This document shows, one piece after another, positions 53,877-63,225 of a DNA stretch of 64,000 nt. The notes beneath the pieces are model-generated. The model made no database searches. It was given only the letters and a program-made list of their open reading frames with translations, and was not told where the DNA came from. The position numbers and the translations under genes are program-made. Each line of letters begins with the position of its first letter. Position 1 is the stretch's first letter. Source of the DNA: Paenibacillus alkalitolerans (GTDB lineage: Bacteria; Bacillota; Bacilli; Paenibacillales; YIM-B00363); the NCBI RefSeq assembly GCF_016482785.1, contig NZ_JAEMXM010000003.1:62001-126000 (forward strand), written 5' to 3'.

Positions 53877-54065
53877 ACGATGCGCTGCCCCCTGCTGTCG
53901 GTGCTTGGAAATAAGGAAATTACGTTATAATAGCTCCGATTTGAGCATATTCTTTTCATTTTACCATTGCCGTTGGAGTTTGTCCGCAAGCCGGGCACTC
54001 GCAACTTTACAAAGTGATATTGTTCGTCTAAGATGAATGAAAGCGTTTGAAGGAGTATTTGAACG

Positions 54066-54491
54066 ATGTTTGAAAAAATTCTTCTCGCGACGGACGGTTC
54101 TTCCCATGCCAATCGTGCGGCGGAAGCAGCAATCCGGTTATCCAAGGAACTAAATAACACAACGGTTACCATATTGCATGTGAGCGCTTCAGCGCCCAAA
54201 CGAAGCGAGTTATTGCTTGCGGACTTCGATGTCAAAGCGGTCTTATTGGAGGAAGCGCATAGGGCAATCATAAAAACAAAGGTAAGATTTCGTGAAGAAG
54301 GCATTCCGTTCCAACTGCAGGTTGCCCTTGGGGACCCCGCCGAGGAAATTGTGAAAACAGCCGCAGACAGAGATTTCGGATTGATCATTGTCGGCAGCAG
54401 AGGTCTGAACCGGCTGAATGAAGTTTTATTGGGAAGCGTAAGCCATAAAGTGGCGCATGAAGCCCGATGTCCGGTTATGATAGTGAAATAA
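54066..54491 (+). CDS. Universal stress protein UspA family
   Basis: A 141-residue UspA-fold protein (site GAAGGAGTA): first strand ILLATDGSSHANRAAEAAI and the ATP-binding end GSRGLNRLNEVLLGSVSHKV with the G-x2-G-x9-G-S pattern, so ATP binding is likely. It faces the SulP transporter across a shared terminator; Usp/SulP neighbours are frequent and suggest a joint role in anion or bicarbonate stress, which is inference. Confidence 0.93.
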   Translation: MFEKILLATDGSSHANRAAEAAIRLSKELNNTTVTILHVSASAPKRSELLLADFDVKAVLLEEAHRAIIKTKVRFREEGIPFQLQVALGDPAEEIVKTAADRDFGLIIVGSRGLNRLNEVLLGSVSHKVAHEARCPVMIVK

Positions 54492-54502
54492 AGGACAAAA
54501 TA

Positions 54503-54540
54503 AAAAGAACACAGCGGGTGCAATGCTGTGTCCTTCTTTA
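54503..54540. terminator. Bidirectional terminator between usp and sulP
   Basis: ACACAGC (54509-54515) and GCTGTGT (54525-54531) form the stem; TCCTTCTTT follows on the plus strand and TTCTTTTTATTTTG on the minus strand, so both convergent genes can end here. Confidence 0.8.
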
Positions 54541-54545
54541 ACATA

Positions 54546-56042
54546 CTAGTGACCGGATGGCGCCGACAACCCGATTTTCTCTACTAAAATTTTGCTTTCT
54601 TCATTGAGACCGGTAATATGCGCCTCTTTGCCTAACTGCTGATACTTCAAGGTGACTTTCGCAATAGCGGTCACCGCCGAATGATCCCATACATGCGAAT
54701 TCGAGAAATCGATAACGATTCGATCGGGATCGTTTCTTGCATCAAACAGTTCGACAAAATGCGACATCGTTCCGAAGAACAGTTGTCCGTGCACTTTATA
54801 GTGCTTCACACCATTAGAACCAAGTTCGCTATGAATCTTAATGTTCGAGGCGACACGCCATCCGAAAATAACGGCGCTCAGAATGACTCCCGCAAAAACA
54901 CCTTTAGCCAAGTCATGAGTATAAACGACAGTAACCACAGTTACAATCATGACGAGGGAATCGCGGAAAGGCACCTTTTTTAATTCAATCAGCGATTTCC
55001 AATCAAATGTGCTGATGGAAACCATGATCATAACGCCTACTAATGCAGCCATTGGAATTTGCTTTACCAAATCGCCGAGAAACAGAATAAGGATTAACAA
55101 AAATACGCCTGCAACCAAAGACGACAAACGGCCCCGGCCGCCGGACTTCACATTGATTACCGATTGGCCGATCATAGCGCAGCCCGCCATACCGCCGAAG
55201 AAACCGGTAATCGTATTGGCGATTCCTTGGCCCCGAATTTCTTTGTTTTTGTCGCTTTTGCTATCCGTCATTTCGTCGACGATCGTTGCTGTCAATAACG
55301 ATTCGAGTATACCGACTAACGCAAGCGGAATAGAGTAAGGCAGAATGATGAACAAAGTCTCAAGGTTAAGCGGAATATTGGGCAAGTGGAAGAACGGCAG
55401 CGTGCTCGGAATTTGCCCCATATCGCCAACTGTTCTTACATTAAACCCGGCAAAAATCGACACAATTGTAATAACAATAATAGCTACTAGTGCGGAAGGG
55501 ACAGCTTTTGTAAATCTCGGCAATACGTATATGATAACCAATGTTGCGGCCACCAATGCGTACATGATCCACGAAGCCCCTACAAACTGGGTAAGCTGCG
55601 CCATAAAGATCAAAATCGCAAGCGCGTTGACAAAACCGATAATTACCGAGTGCGGAATGAAAGTAATGAATCGGCCGAGCTTCAGTACGCCCATCACTAT
55701 CTGTATAATGCCGGTTAATACGGTTGCGGCAAGCAAATATTCAATGCCATGCTTTGCAACGAGCGTAACCATCAGCAGAGCCATCGCTCCCGTTGCCGCG
55801 GAAATCATGCCCGGCCGCCCGCCGACAATTGCAATAATAACGGCAATACAGAACGATGCATACAACCCGACCATCGGGTCGACACCTGCAATGATCGAGA
55901 ATGCGATAGCTTCAGGTATTAGTGCAAATGCCACAGTCATACCGGCTAAGACATCCATCCGAACATTGGAAAACCAGCTTTCTCTCCATCTCTCCAAATT
56001 CAATTTTTTATCCTCTCTTTCTGTATTTTTGCGGCTAACCAC
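54546..56042 (-). CDS. SulP family anion transporter with STAS domain
   Basis: A 498-residue transporter: 12-14 membrane segments from about residue 25 ([22 protein letters not shown] in two blocks), conserved [11 protein letters not shown] and [20 protein letters not shown], and a C-terminal STAS domain ([25 protein letters not shown] in two blocks). Members carry sulfate, bicarbonate, chloride or dicarboxylates with sodium or protons; the substrate is not readable. Start ATG 56042, site GAGAGGA. Confidence 0.94.
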   Translation of the reverse strand: MVSRKNTEREDKKLNLERWRESWFSNVRMDVLAGMTVAFALIPEAIAFSIIAGVDPMVGLYASFCIAVIIAIVGGRPGMISAATGAMALLMVTLVAKHGIEYLLAATVLTGIIQIVMGVLKLGRFITFIPHSVIIGFVNALAILIFMAQLTQFVGASWIMYALVAATLVIIYVLPRFTKAVPSALVAIIVITIVSIFAGFNVRTVGDMGQIPSTLPFFHLPNIPLNLETLFIILPYSIPLALVGILESLLTATIVDEMTDSKSDKNKEIRGQGIANTITGFFGGMAGCAMIGQSVINVKSGGRGRLSSLVAGVFLLILILFLGDLVKQIPMAALVGVMIMVSISTFDWKSLIELKKVPFRDSLVMIVTVVTVVYTHDLAKGVFAGVILSAVIFGWRVASNIKIHSELGSNGVKHYKVHGQLFFGTMSHFVELFDARNDPDRIVIDFSNSHVWDHSAVTAIAKVTLKYQQLGKEAHITGLNEESKILVEKIGLSAPSGH

Positions 56043-56297
56043 TCTCAGGCAAGCCAGGGCCGATGTTCACAAGGACTTATTATACAGACATTCTTACGGC
56101 TTGACTAGACTAAAGATAGAGTGTAAGCGTTATAAGGAAATAATTTAACATTTGCTTCATTTGAATTAAATTAAATATAATGATTTATTATTGAGTATAA
56201 CGAGGCCAAACGGGCCGCTACACAAATTGTGCAGGAAACGTTATAATGAAACCGTTGTCCATTAGTACAGATCGGGCCAACGAGTATTGGAGGAAAC

Positions 56298-56483
56298 ATG
56301 GTGGATTCCGAAATATTGACGATTTCGCAAGTCGCTAAATATTTGCAAATAAGCGAAATCACTACATATAAACTGGTGAATGACGGAGTTATTCCCGCAT
56401 TCAAGATCGGCAGGCATTGGCGAATCAAGAAGGACGATTTATCCGAGGTCATTGAACGGTTAAAAAAAGGCGAGAGGCTTTAA
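56298..56483 (+). CDS. Helix-turn-helix (excisionase/MerR-like) protein
   Basis: A 61-residue protein made of a single winged helix: LTISQVAKYLQISEITTYKL, then VIPAFKIGRHWRIKKDDLSE, the SinI/excisionase-type DNA-binding domain seen in XisA and AlpA-like proteins. Strong site GGAGG. 25 bases upstream of the RNase J gene on the same strand, so likely co-transcribed. Target unknown; no prophage is nearby. Confidence 0.85.
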   Translation: MVDSEILTISQVAKYLQISEITTYKLVNDGVIPAFKIGRHWRIKKDDLSEVIERLKKGERL

Positions 56484-56508
56484 ATCAAATAACAGAAGGG
56501 ACACAAAA

Positions 56509-58221
56509 ATGCCGGAAAACAACATGCCCAATAAACGCACTTCATATGTAAAAATCTTTGCTCTTGGCGGGTTGGACGAGATCGGAAAGAACATGTATGC
56601 CGTCCAATTCGGACATGAGATTATTGTTATCGATTCCGGGGTGAAGTTCCCGGGTCCCGACATGCCCGGGGTGGATTACATCATCCCTAACATTCGTTAC
56701 TTGGTTGAACATCAAGAGATGGTGAAAGCCATTATTTTGACGCACGGCCATGAAGACCACATTGGCGGCTTGCCGTTTGTCCTCCAACAATTGAATGTTC
56801 CGATTTACGGGGCATCACTCACCATCGGATTCGTGAGAGCGAAGCTTGAAGAGCACGGATTGCTGAATCAAACTCAACTGCATATCGTTAATGAGGATTC
56901 TACTATTTCTTTCAATAAGATGACCGTACAGTTTTTCCGTACGCATCACAGCATCCCTGACTCGCTTGGGATTGTGGTGCAGACGCCGCAAGGAAACATT
57001 GTGCATACGGGCGATTTCAAATTCGATTTCACGCCGGTCGACAAGCAAACGGATTGGTCCCGGTTGGCCGAGATCGGAAGACAAGGCGTGCTTGCGTTGT
57101 TGGCAGACAGCACAAACAGTGAGAAGCCCGGCTTCACTCCGTCCGAAAGAACGGTTGGGAATTCGATCCGGGATACTTTCAGAAATTGCGGCGGGCGCAT
57201 TCTGTTTGCTACATTCGCCTCCAACGTCCATCGGCTTCAGCAGGTGGTCGAGGCTGCCGAAGAAACCGGACGGAAAATAGCGATCATCGGACGAAGTATG
57301 GAACGGGCGTTCCGCATCGGTCAAGAGCTCGGCTACATTCGCCCGGCGAAAGAAATGATTATTGATATGGATAAGATCGATCAATATCCGGACAACAGCA
57401 TCGTTATCGTATGCACCGGGAGCCAGGGCGAGCCGAATGCCGCATTGACCCGAATTGCGAACGGTTCGCACAAATATGTATCCGTTTATCCCGGCGACAC
57501 GGTTATTTTCTCTTCATCCCCAATTCCCGGGAATACTCAGAACGTAAATAGAAGCATCGACCGTTTGCTGCGTTCGGGCGCGGAAGTTATTTCCGGATCG
57601 ATCTTCGACATTCACGCTTCGGGACACGGGTGCCGCGAAGATCTTAAGCTTATGCATGCGTTTATGAAACCGACATACTTTATGCCCATCCACGGGGAAC
57701 ACCGGATGCTGGTTCAGCATGCGCAGCTTGCGGAAGGGATGGGGTTGGAAAGAAAGAACATTTTTGTTATGGATAACGGTCAAACGCTCACCGTTTCCAA
57801 ACATATGGCTAAAGTCGGCAAAACGATAACGGCAGGCAATATTTTAGTCAAAGGAAAGATGATGAACGAATGGGAAAGCACGGTCATGGAGGAGAGGAAG
57901 CGGCTTTCGGGGGGAGGCGTCATGATTGTCAACCTGGTCGTCGATTCTTCCCGAAACAAGCTGTTGGCGGGTCCCGATTTGGTTACGCGCGGATTCATTT
58001 ACGTGCGTGAAGCCGGCGACACTATATCCCATGCGACGAAATTGATAAAGCGAACGATTGCAAAGCTTGAAAAGAGGGAGAAGTTCGACCGGAAATTGTG
58101 GGATGACCAGATTGTCAATACGCTGTCTGCTTACACCGAAGGTTCCATGGGCAGATCGCCCTTAATATTGCCGGTTATTATGGATGTAGTGCCGAAAGAA
58201 AAGCGGAGTGCCAGCGTATAA
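56509..58221 (+). CDS. rnjA: Ribonuclease J
   Basis: A 570-residue metallo-beta-lactamase/beta-CASP nuclease that works as 5'-exonuclease and endonuclease in mRNA decay and rRNA maturation. Zinc motif H79-G-H-E-D-H84, further ligands in THHSIPDSLG and HTGDFKFD; beta-CASP region FATFASNVHRLQQVV and SGHGCREDLKLM; HGEHRMLVQHA near the C-terminus and C-terminal domain after 450. Paralogues RnjA and RnjB cannot be separated with certainty. The stop codon is inside the terminator hairpin. Confidence 0.95.
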   Translation: MPENNMPNKRTSYVKIFALGGLDEIGKNMYAVQFGHEIIVIDSGVKFPGPDMPGVDYIIPNIRYLVEHQEMVKAIILTHGHEDHIGGLPFVLQQLNVPIYGASLTIGFVRAKLEEHGLLNQTQLHIVNEDSTISFNKMTVQFFRTHHSIPDSLGIVVQTPQGNIVHTGDFKFDFTPVDKQTDWSRLAEIGRQGVLALLADSTNSEKPGFTPSERTVGNSIRDTFRNCGGRILFATFASNVHRLQQVVEAAEETGRKIAIIGRSMERAFRIGQELGYIRPAKEMIIDMDKIDQYPDNSIVIVCTGSQGEPNAALTRIANGSHKYVSVYPGDTVIFSSSPIPGNTQNVNRSIDRLLRSGAEVISGSIFDIHASGHGCREDLKLMHAFMKPTYFMPIHGEHRMLVQHAQLAEGMGLERKNIFVMDNGQTLTVSKHMAKVGKTITAGNILVKGKMMNEWESTVMEERKRLSGGGVMIVNLVVDSSRNKLLAGPDLVTRGFIYVREAGDTISHATKLIKRTIAKLEKREKFDRKLWDDQIVNTLSAYTEGSMGRSPLILPVIMDVVPKEKRSASV

Positions 58222-58240
58222 GCTGGCACTTGCTTTTTTC
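58206..58240 (+). terminator. Intrinsic terminator of rnj
   Basis: GTGCCAGC and GCTGGCAC with a six-base loop, followed by TTGCTTTTTT. The stop codon TAA at 58219-58221 lies in the loop, so the stem starts in the last codons. Confidence 0.9.
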
Positions 58241-58249
58241 TGCCGGTCC

Positions 58250-58738
58250 TTACAAGGCTGACAATAATTCCTCCAGGCGATCCAGCGTCGAATTCGCTCC
58301 CTCGATGGCTCCGTACTCCTTAACGACCATGTCTCGCGCGGCCGCCGACTTGAACAGCATGCGCATGGTAAGATGAGTCTTCTTGGTGCCTTGTTCGGCC
58401 AACGTCACCGTCACCTGAAATTGGTCGGGATCATTCTCCGATTCCCCATGGGAATATACGAGACGTTCGGGTTGTACGACCTCGTTATAGACGATGGTAT
58501 TTTCATAGTCGGTGCCGTCTGGGCCGTGCATTACATAGCGCCAAACTCCGCCGGGTCTGACATCAATCTGTTTGACAGTGTTGGTGAAGCCTTTCGGCCC
58601 CCACCAGTGAACCAAGTGCTGCGGTTCGGTCCACGCCTTAAATACAAGCTCGCGAGGCGCGTCGAATACTCGGGTGATGACGATTTCGCGGTCCGCTTCA
58701 TTCGCAGCGGTGTTGTTGGTTGCCATATTTTCGGCCAT
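58250..58738 (-). CDS. SRPBCC (AHSA1-like) domain protein
   Basis: A 162-residue single-domain protein from the ATG at 58738 (site GCGGAGGA). Core: REIVITRVFDAPRELVFKAW, then HLVHWWGPKGFTNTVKQIDV and RPGGVWRYVM. Closely similar in plan to the protein at 14517-15032. No ArsR partner lies next to it here, unlike the copies at 2.2 and 14.5 kb. Ligand unknown. Confidence 0.9.
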   Translation of the reverse strand: MAENMATNNTAANEADREIVITRVFDAPRELVFKAWTEPQHLVHWWGPKGFTNTVKQIDVRPGGVWRYVMHGPDGTDYENTIVYNEVVQPERLVYSHGESENDPDQFQVTVTLAEQGTKKTHLTMRMLFKSAAARDMVVKEYGAIEGANSTLDRLEELLSAL

Positions 58739-58825
58739 ATGTATTCCTCCGCAATATTAAATATGTTCCAGTGAGCTATGACTAAAATATACCCTAATTG
58801 GAATATTCCTGTCAAGGTATACTAT

Positions 58826-58876
58826 AAAAAAACGGAGAGCACATTATGGAAGAAGTGCTCCCGTGCATCTCCGTTT
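58826..58876 (-). terminator. Intrinsic terminator of the small coiled-coil gene
   Basis: On the minus strand AAACGGAGA and TCTCCGTTT form the outer stem, with GAGCAC/GTGCTC pairing inside as an alternative, and a run of T follows. It is 16 bases after the stop codon at 58892. Confidence 0.75.
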
Positions 58877-58891
58877 CGAAGTCAAGGATGA

Positions 58892-59083
58892 CTATCTGTT
58901 CAATTTTCTTTCAATTGCTCTGATTTCTCGTTTGATTTCCCGTAAACCGAACCGGGGGTTGTCCAGTTTTCTTTCAATATTCCTCACTTCGCGCTTGATC
59001 TCCCTCAATCCGAATCTGCGATTGTCGAGCTTTGCTTCAATGCGCCGGACCTCTCTCAAGATTCTTCTCTGAATGTGAGTCAT
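58892..59083 (-). CDS. Small charged coiled-coil repeat protein
   Basis: A 63-residue protein (site AAGGAGTG) made almost wholly of three 21-residue units with core LREIKREVRNIERKLDNPRFG; the DNA shows the matching 63-bp period. It is very rich in Arg, Lys and Glu and should form a helical bundle. It has its own terminator and good ribosome site, so it is likely expressed. Family not recognised. Confidence 0.7.
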   Translation of the reverse strand: MTHIQRRILREVRRIEAKLDNRRFGLREIKREVRNIERKLDNPRFGLREIKREIRAIERKLNR

Positions 59084-59267
59084 ACTAACACTCCTTCCTT
59101 TCGCATGTTACAAATGCCAGAATGGATTTCTCTGACAATTGCTCGCTTTATATTCTATTAATGCAAGAAAAAGAGGTTAGGGTGATTGACTTGGTAATGT
59201 AGTGGATTTTATCCCCAAACGTGGAAGCTCCGCTGCGAAAACCGGATACGTCTTATCAAAAAATATA

Positions 59268-59321
59268 TTGACAACCATGGATCGGTTTCATTATAGTCTT
59301 AATCGTAATGATTACGATTAA
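59268..59321 (+). promoter_or_regulatory. Promoter and Zur box of the metal-uptake operon
   Basis: TTGACA (59268-59273) and TATAGT (59292-59297) are spaced by 18 bases. Directly after the -10 lies a perfect 23-bp palindrome, arms TTAATCGTAAT and ATTACGATTAA around one G (59299-59321). Its core TCGTAAT-N-ATTACGA equals the known Bacillus Zur box, so zinc should repress this operon. The preceding 59084-59267 has no gene. Confidence 0.9.
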
Positions 59322-59366
59322 TGACGCCGGCCGCAATACCAAGGCCGGGAAGAGGAAGTGTGGAAG

Positions 59367-60599
59367 ATGACTGCTAATTCGCAAAAGAAAATTCCGGTTA
59401 CCGTACTGAGCGGATACCTCGGTTCCGGTAAGACGACGCTGTTGAATCACATTTTGAATAATCGGGAAGGCCTTAAGGTTGCAGTTATAGTTAACGATAT
59501 GAGCGAAGTAAATATCGATGCCGCCTTGGTGAAAAATGAAGCTCATCTATCCAGGACCGAAGAGAAGCTGGTGGAGATGTCGAACGGCTGTATTTGCTGC
59601 ACTTTGCGCGACGACTTGCTCAAGGAGATTGAGACTTTGGCCAAGGATGGGCGTTTCGACTATATCCTGATCGAATCCACAGGAATTAGCGAACCGGTAC
59701 CGATCGCCCAGACATTCTCCTATGCGGACGAGGAGACCGGCATCGATCTGTCGCAATACGCCGCTCTAGACTGCACGGTTACGGTCGTGGACGCATACCG
59801 GTTTTGGCATGACTTCGCTTCAGGCGAAAGCTTGCTTGACCGGCAGCAGGCGGCGGGCTCGGATGACACCCGCGACGTTGTCGACCTGTTGATCGATCAG
59901 ATCGAGTTCTGCAATGTGCTGGTGCTGAACAAATGCGATCTCGTGAGCGAGGACGAGGTGAACAGGCTCGAAGGCGTACTTCGGAAGCTGCAGCCTGCGG
60001 CAAAAATAATACGTTCCGTTAAGGGGCAAGTGCCGCCTAAGAGTATTTTGAATACGGGTCTGTTCGACTTCGAGCAAGCGAGCCAATCGGCAGGCTGGAT
60101 TCAGGAGCTTCAAAAGCCGCAGCATACGCCGGAGACGGAGGAGTACGGAATCAGCTCCTTCGTGTTCCGTAGAAGGAGACCGTTCCACCCCGAGAGATTG
60201 ATGGCATTTTTGGAGGATTGGCCGGAGGATGTGGTGCGGGCCAAGGGAATCGTTTGGATCGCCAGCCGCAACGATATGGCCGGAATACTCGGCCAAGCGG
60301 GGCCTTCCATTCAATTGGGAGCCACCGGTCATTGGATCGCCGGTCTGCCCGCGGATGAACGGAGCCGCCTTCTGGCGGAGGAGCCGGGGCTCGCCGCCGT
60401 ATGGGACGACACTTGGGGAGACCGCATGAATGAAATTGTGCTCATTGGTGTGGGCATGGACCGTGCAGCGGTAGAAATTTCTCTGGACGCTTGTCTGCTG
60501 ACGGATGAAGAGATGAACGCGGACTGGATGTCGTTTACGGATCCGCTGCCGGCGTGGCCTGCGGTTGAGCCGCAAGAACCCGCTCGGACTGCGGTATAG
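59367..60599 (+). CDS. COG0523/CobW-type zinc metallochaperone GTPase
   Basis: A 410-residue G3E GTPase from the ATG at 59367. Walker A GYLGSGKT (16-23), metal motif Cys75-Ile-Cys-Cys78, Walker [12 protein letters not shown], guanine motif NKCD, and a C-terminal CobW_C domain (about 270-390). Members repressed by Zur (ZagA/YciC) deliver zinc to client enzymes under shortage. The Zur box 46 bases upstream supports that role over cobalt or nickel. First gene of the operon with the ABC importer. Confidence 0.92.
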   Translation: MTANSQKKIPVTVLSGYLGSGKTTLLNHILNNREGLKVAVIVNDMSEVNIDAALVKNEAHLSRTEEKLVEMSNGCICCTLRDDLLKEIETLAKDGRFDYILIESTGISEPVPIAQTFSYADEETGIDLSQYAALDCTVTVVDAYRFWHDFASGESLLDRQQAAGSDDTRDVVDLLIDQIEFCNVLVLNKCDLVSEDEVNRLEGVLRKLQPAAKIIRSVKGQVPPKSILNTGLFDFEQASQSAGWIQELQKPQHTPETEEYGISSFVFRRRRPFHPERLMAFLEDWPEDVVRAKGIVWIASRNDMAGILGQAGPSIQLGATGHWIAGLPADERSRLLAEEPGLAAVWDDTWGDRMNEIVLIGVGMDRAAVEISLDACLLTDEEMNADWMSFTDPLPAWPAVEPQEPARTAV

Positions 60600-60650
60600 G
60601 ATTTATTAAGTCGGCGCAGAGAATGCGCGCAATTAGGGAGAGAAGAAGCT

Positions 60651-62204
60651 GTGAAATCGAAAAGAAACGTAAAAAAAGCGATAACACTCATACTGGCATT
60701 GGTGGTTGCGATCACGGCGGCGGGCTGCGCGGCGAAGGAAGCGGCGCAAAGCGAAGGAGAAGGGCAGAAGAAGGTAACTTTAATGCTTCATTTCAAATCG
60801 GCTACGCTTGATCCGCATAACGATTTTATTTCGGTTCGCGCAGGTGTGACGGAAACGCTGGTGAAGCTGGACGAAAACTTGAAGCTGCAAGGGTGGTTGG
60901 CGACAAAATGGGAGGCCGTGAACGACACGACGTGGACGTTCACCATTCGCGACGGGGTCACCTTCCACGACGGTTCGAAGCTTGACGCGGCGGCGGCGAA
61001 GGCGTCGCTCGAGCGCGGGCTGAAGGTAAGCAAGAGACTCACTGGATTGAAAATCGCGTCGATGGAAGCGGACGGCCAGACGCTGACCATAACGACGTCG
61101 GAGCCGAATCCGGCCCTGCCGTCGGAACTCGTCAATCCGTACGCTTCGATCGTGAACGTGGCGGCGGAGCAGACGATGGGCACGGAGGCGTTCAACAACG
61201 CGCCGGTCGGGACAGGACCGTTCAAAGTAAAAAGCTTTACGCCCAACATCGAAATCCAATTGGAACGCTACGACGATTATTGGGACGGGGCGGCGAAGCT
61301 GGACGAAGCGGTAATCAAGTTTAACGAAGATGCCAACGTTCGCGCTCTTGCGCTTCAATCGGGAGAGGCGGACATTGCTTGGAGCTTGCCGGCGGAAAGC
61401 ATTGAGGTCATCAACAAAGAAGAGGGTATGCATGTCGAGTCGGAGGCAAGCCTTCGCGTACATTTTATATTATACAATCAACAGAAGCCCTACATGCAGG
61501 ACTTGAAGGTAAGGCTGGCGTTGAACCATCTGTTGAACAGGGAGTCCGCAGCCCAAGATGTCATGCTCGGCAACGCGACGGCGGCGAACGGGCCGTTCAA
61601 CGACAAGCTTCCGTTCGGCAGCGACGCTCCGGTAGTGAAGCTTGACATTGAAGAAGCGAAGAAGCTGCTTGAAGAAGCCGGGTTTGCTATGGGTGCGGAC
61701 GGCAAAATGGCGAAGGACGGCAAGCCGCTCACGCTGGAGCTCATCACATACGGCGCAAGGCCGGAGCTTCCGTTGATCGCCCAGCTGCTGCAGTCTGACG
61801 CGACGAAAGCCGGAGTTACGATTCAAATTAAGAGCGTGGAGGATGTTGATAACTACCTTGTGGATAATCAAGATTGGGATTTGGCGACCTACAGCAACCT
61901 TACGGCTCCGCGCGGCGACGGAGGATATTTCCTCAACAGCGCCTTCATGCCGGGAGGCGCGCTGAATCCCGGCAAGATCGACATTCCGGAGCTTAATGAA
62001 GCGATTGAAAAGCTAAATCGTGAAAATGATGCGGACCAACGGAATGAATTGACTAAGCAAGCCGCTGCGATCGTGGACAAGGAAGTGCCGCACAGCTATG
62101 CCGTGTTTCCGAATCTGATCACCGGTGTCAATGAGCGGATCGTGAACTGGAAGCTCGGCAGGGAAGAATATTACATTCTGAATCACACCATGGATGTGAA
62201 GTGA
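60651..62204 (+). CDS. Extracellular solute-binding lipoprotein, family 5 (nickel/opine-metal type)
   Basis: A 517-residue lipoprotein from a GTG start (site GGGAGAG); lipobox ITAAGC. It has the SBP_bac_5 plan: LDPHNDFISVRAGVTETLVK, TWTFTIRDGVTFHDGSKLDA, NNAPVGTGPFKV and the C-terminal VDKEVPHSYAVF. NikA/CntA-like proteins share this architecture and bind Ni or metal-opine complexes. The Zur box and GTPase make a zinc-opine or other zinc complex the better guess. 51 bases after the GTPase gene. Confidence 0.88.
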   Translation: MKSKRNVKKAITLILALVVAITAAGCAAKEAAQSEGEGQKKVTLMLHFKSATLDPHNDFISVRAGVTETLVKLDENLKLQGWLATKWEAVNDTTWTFTIRDGVTFHDGSKLDAAAAKASLERGLKVSKRLTGLKIASMEADGQTLTITTSEPNPALPSELVNPYASIVNVAAEQTMGTEAFNNAPVGTGPFKVKSFTPNIEIQLERYDDYWDGAAKLDEAVIKFNEDANVRALALQSGEADIAWSLPAESIEVINKEEGMHVESEASLRVHFILYNQQKPYMQDLKVRLALNHLLNRESAAQDVMLGNATAANGPFNDKLPFGSDAPVVKLDIEEAKKLLEEAGFAMGADGKMAKDGKPLTLELITYGARPELPLIAQLLQSDATKAGVTIQIKSVEDVDNYLVDNQDWDLATYSNLTAPRGDGGYFLNSAFMPGGALNPGKIDIPELNEAIEKLNRENDADQRNELTKQAAAIVDKEVPHSYAVFPNLITGVNERIVNWKLGREEYYILNHTMDVK

Positions 62205-62205
62205 T

Positions 62206-63225
62206 TTGTTTGAGTTGATTCGCGGAAGACTGACCCAATTGATCGTGGTCCTATTCGTGCTGTCGCTTGTCACGTTCACGCTGATGAAGCTGGCTCCCGG
62301 CGACCCGGTGAGGGCGATCCTCAAGCCGGACGAATTTGTGGTGACCGAATCGGCCGAAGAAGAGCTCCGCAAGGAGCTCGGACTGGATCAGCCTTTTCTT
62401 GTTCAATACGGCCAATGGCTGTCAAAGGTGATCCGGCTTGATCTGGGGACATCCTATCTGACCGGCAAGCCGGTATCGGAGTTGATCGCGAGCCGCTTGC
62501 CGGTCACTCTGCAGCTGGCGGCCGGGGCGTTGGCAGTCATTCTGCTGATCGCTTTTCCTCTTGGTGTGCTAGCAGCCCGGTACGCCGGAGGATGGCCGGA
62601 TCATATCAGCCGCTTGCTCGCGCTGGCGGGCGCTTCCGTGCCGAGCTTCTGGCTCGGTCTGCTGCTGATATACTTCTTCGCATATAAACTTAAATGGTTG
62701 CCTTCGATGGGCTTCGGAACGGTACCGCAGATGATTTTGCCTTCTTTTGCGCTTGGCTTCGCCTTTGCCGCCATGTACGCGAGAATTTTGCGGGCGGGGT
62801 TATTGGAAAGCATATCCCAGGATTACGTTCTTGCCGCAAGGGCAAGAGGCGTACCGGAGTGGCGCATCGTAACGCTGCATGCGACCCGGGCGGCTTTGCT
62901 GCCGGTGATCACCTTAATCGGTCTTAATATCGGAACGATGCTGGGCGGGGCCGTCGTCATCGAGGTTATATTTTCTTGGCCCGGACTTGGAAGCATGGTG
63001 ATGAGCGCGATCCTGGGACGGGATTATCCCGTCATTCAAGGTTTTGTTCTTTTTACGGGGGTTGTTGTAGCCCTCGTTAATTTGGCGGTGGACCTGTCCT
63101 ATCGTGTCATCGATCCACGCATCCGCTACGTAACGAGGCAACCGAAGGTTGTCCGCGAAGGTAACACCGAAGCAACGAGGCAACCGAAGGTTGTCCGCGA
63201 AGGTGCAAAGGAGGGGATGCTGTGA
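62206..63225 (+). CDS. ABC permease, NikB/DppB type
   Basis: A 339-residue permease from a TTG directly after the previous stop codon. Six membrane segments, the family start FELIRGRLTQLIVVLFVLSL, and the EAA loop DYVLAARARGVPEWRIVTLH (ATPase contact) are present. The hydrophilic C-terminal tail holds a 14-residue tandem duplication (RQPKVVREG twice). Couples translationally to the next permease (GTGA overlap). Confidence 0.92.
   Translation: MFELIRGRLTQLIVVLFVLSLVTFTLMKLAPGDPVRAILKPDEFVVTESAEEELRKELGLDQPFLVQYGQWLSKVIRLDLGTSYLTGKPVSELIASRLPVTLQLAAGALAVILLIAFPLGVLAARYAGGWPDHISRLLALAGASVPSFWLGLLLIYFFAYKLKWLPSMGFGTVPQMILPSFALGFAFAAMYARILRAGLLESISQDYVLAARARGVPEWRIVTLHATRAALLPVITLIGLNIGTMLGGAVVIEVIFSWPGLGSMVMSAILGRDYPVIQGFVLFTGVVVALVNLAVDLSYRVIDPRIRYVTRQPKVVREGNTEATRQPKVVREGAKEGML
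63132..63204 (+). repeat. 31-bp direct repeat at the 3' end of the permease gene
   Basis: Copies at 63132-63162 and 63174-63204 are identical and 42 bases apart; each contains the small hairpin GCAACC-GAA-GGTTGT. They code the duplicated RQPKVVREG segment in the same frame. Confidence 0.85.

Noticed and set aside
55345-56148. Plus-strand frame of 267 residues opposite the SulP gene
   Set aside because: The antisense of a membrane protein gene gives a hydrophobic-looking frame; the SulP motifs on the minus strand and its ribosome site settle the coding strand.
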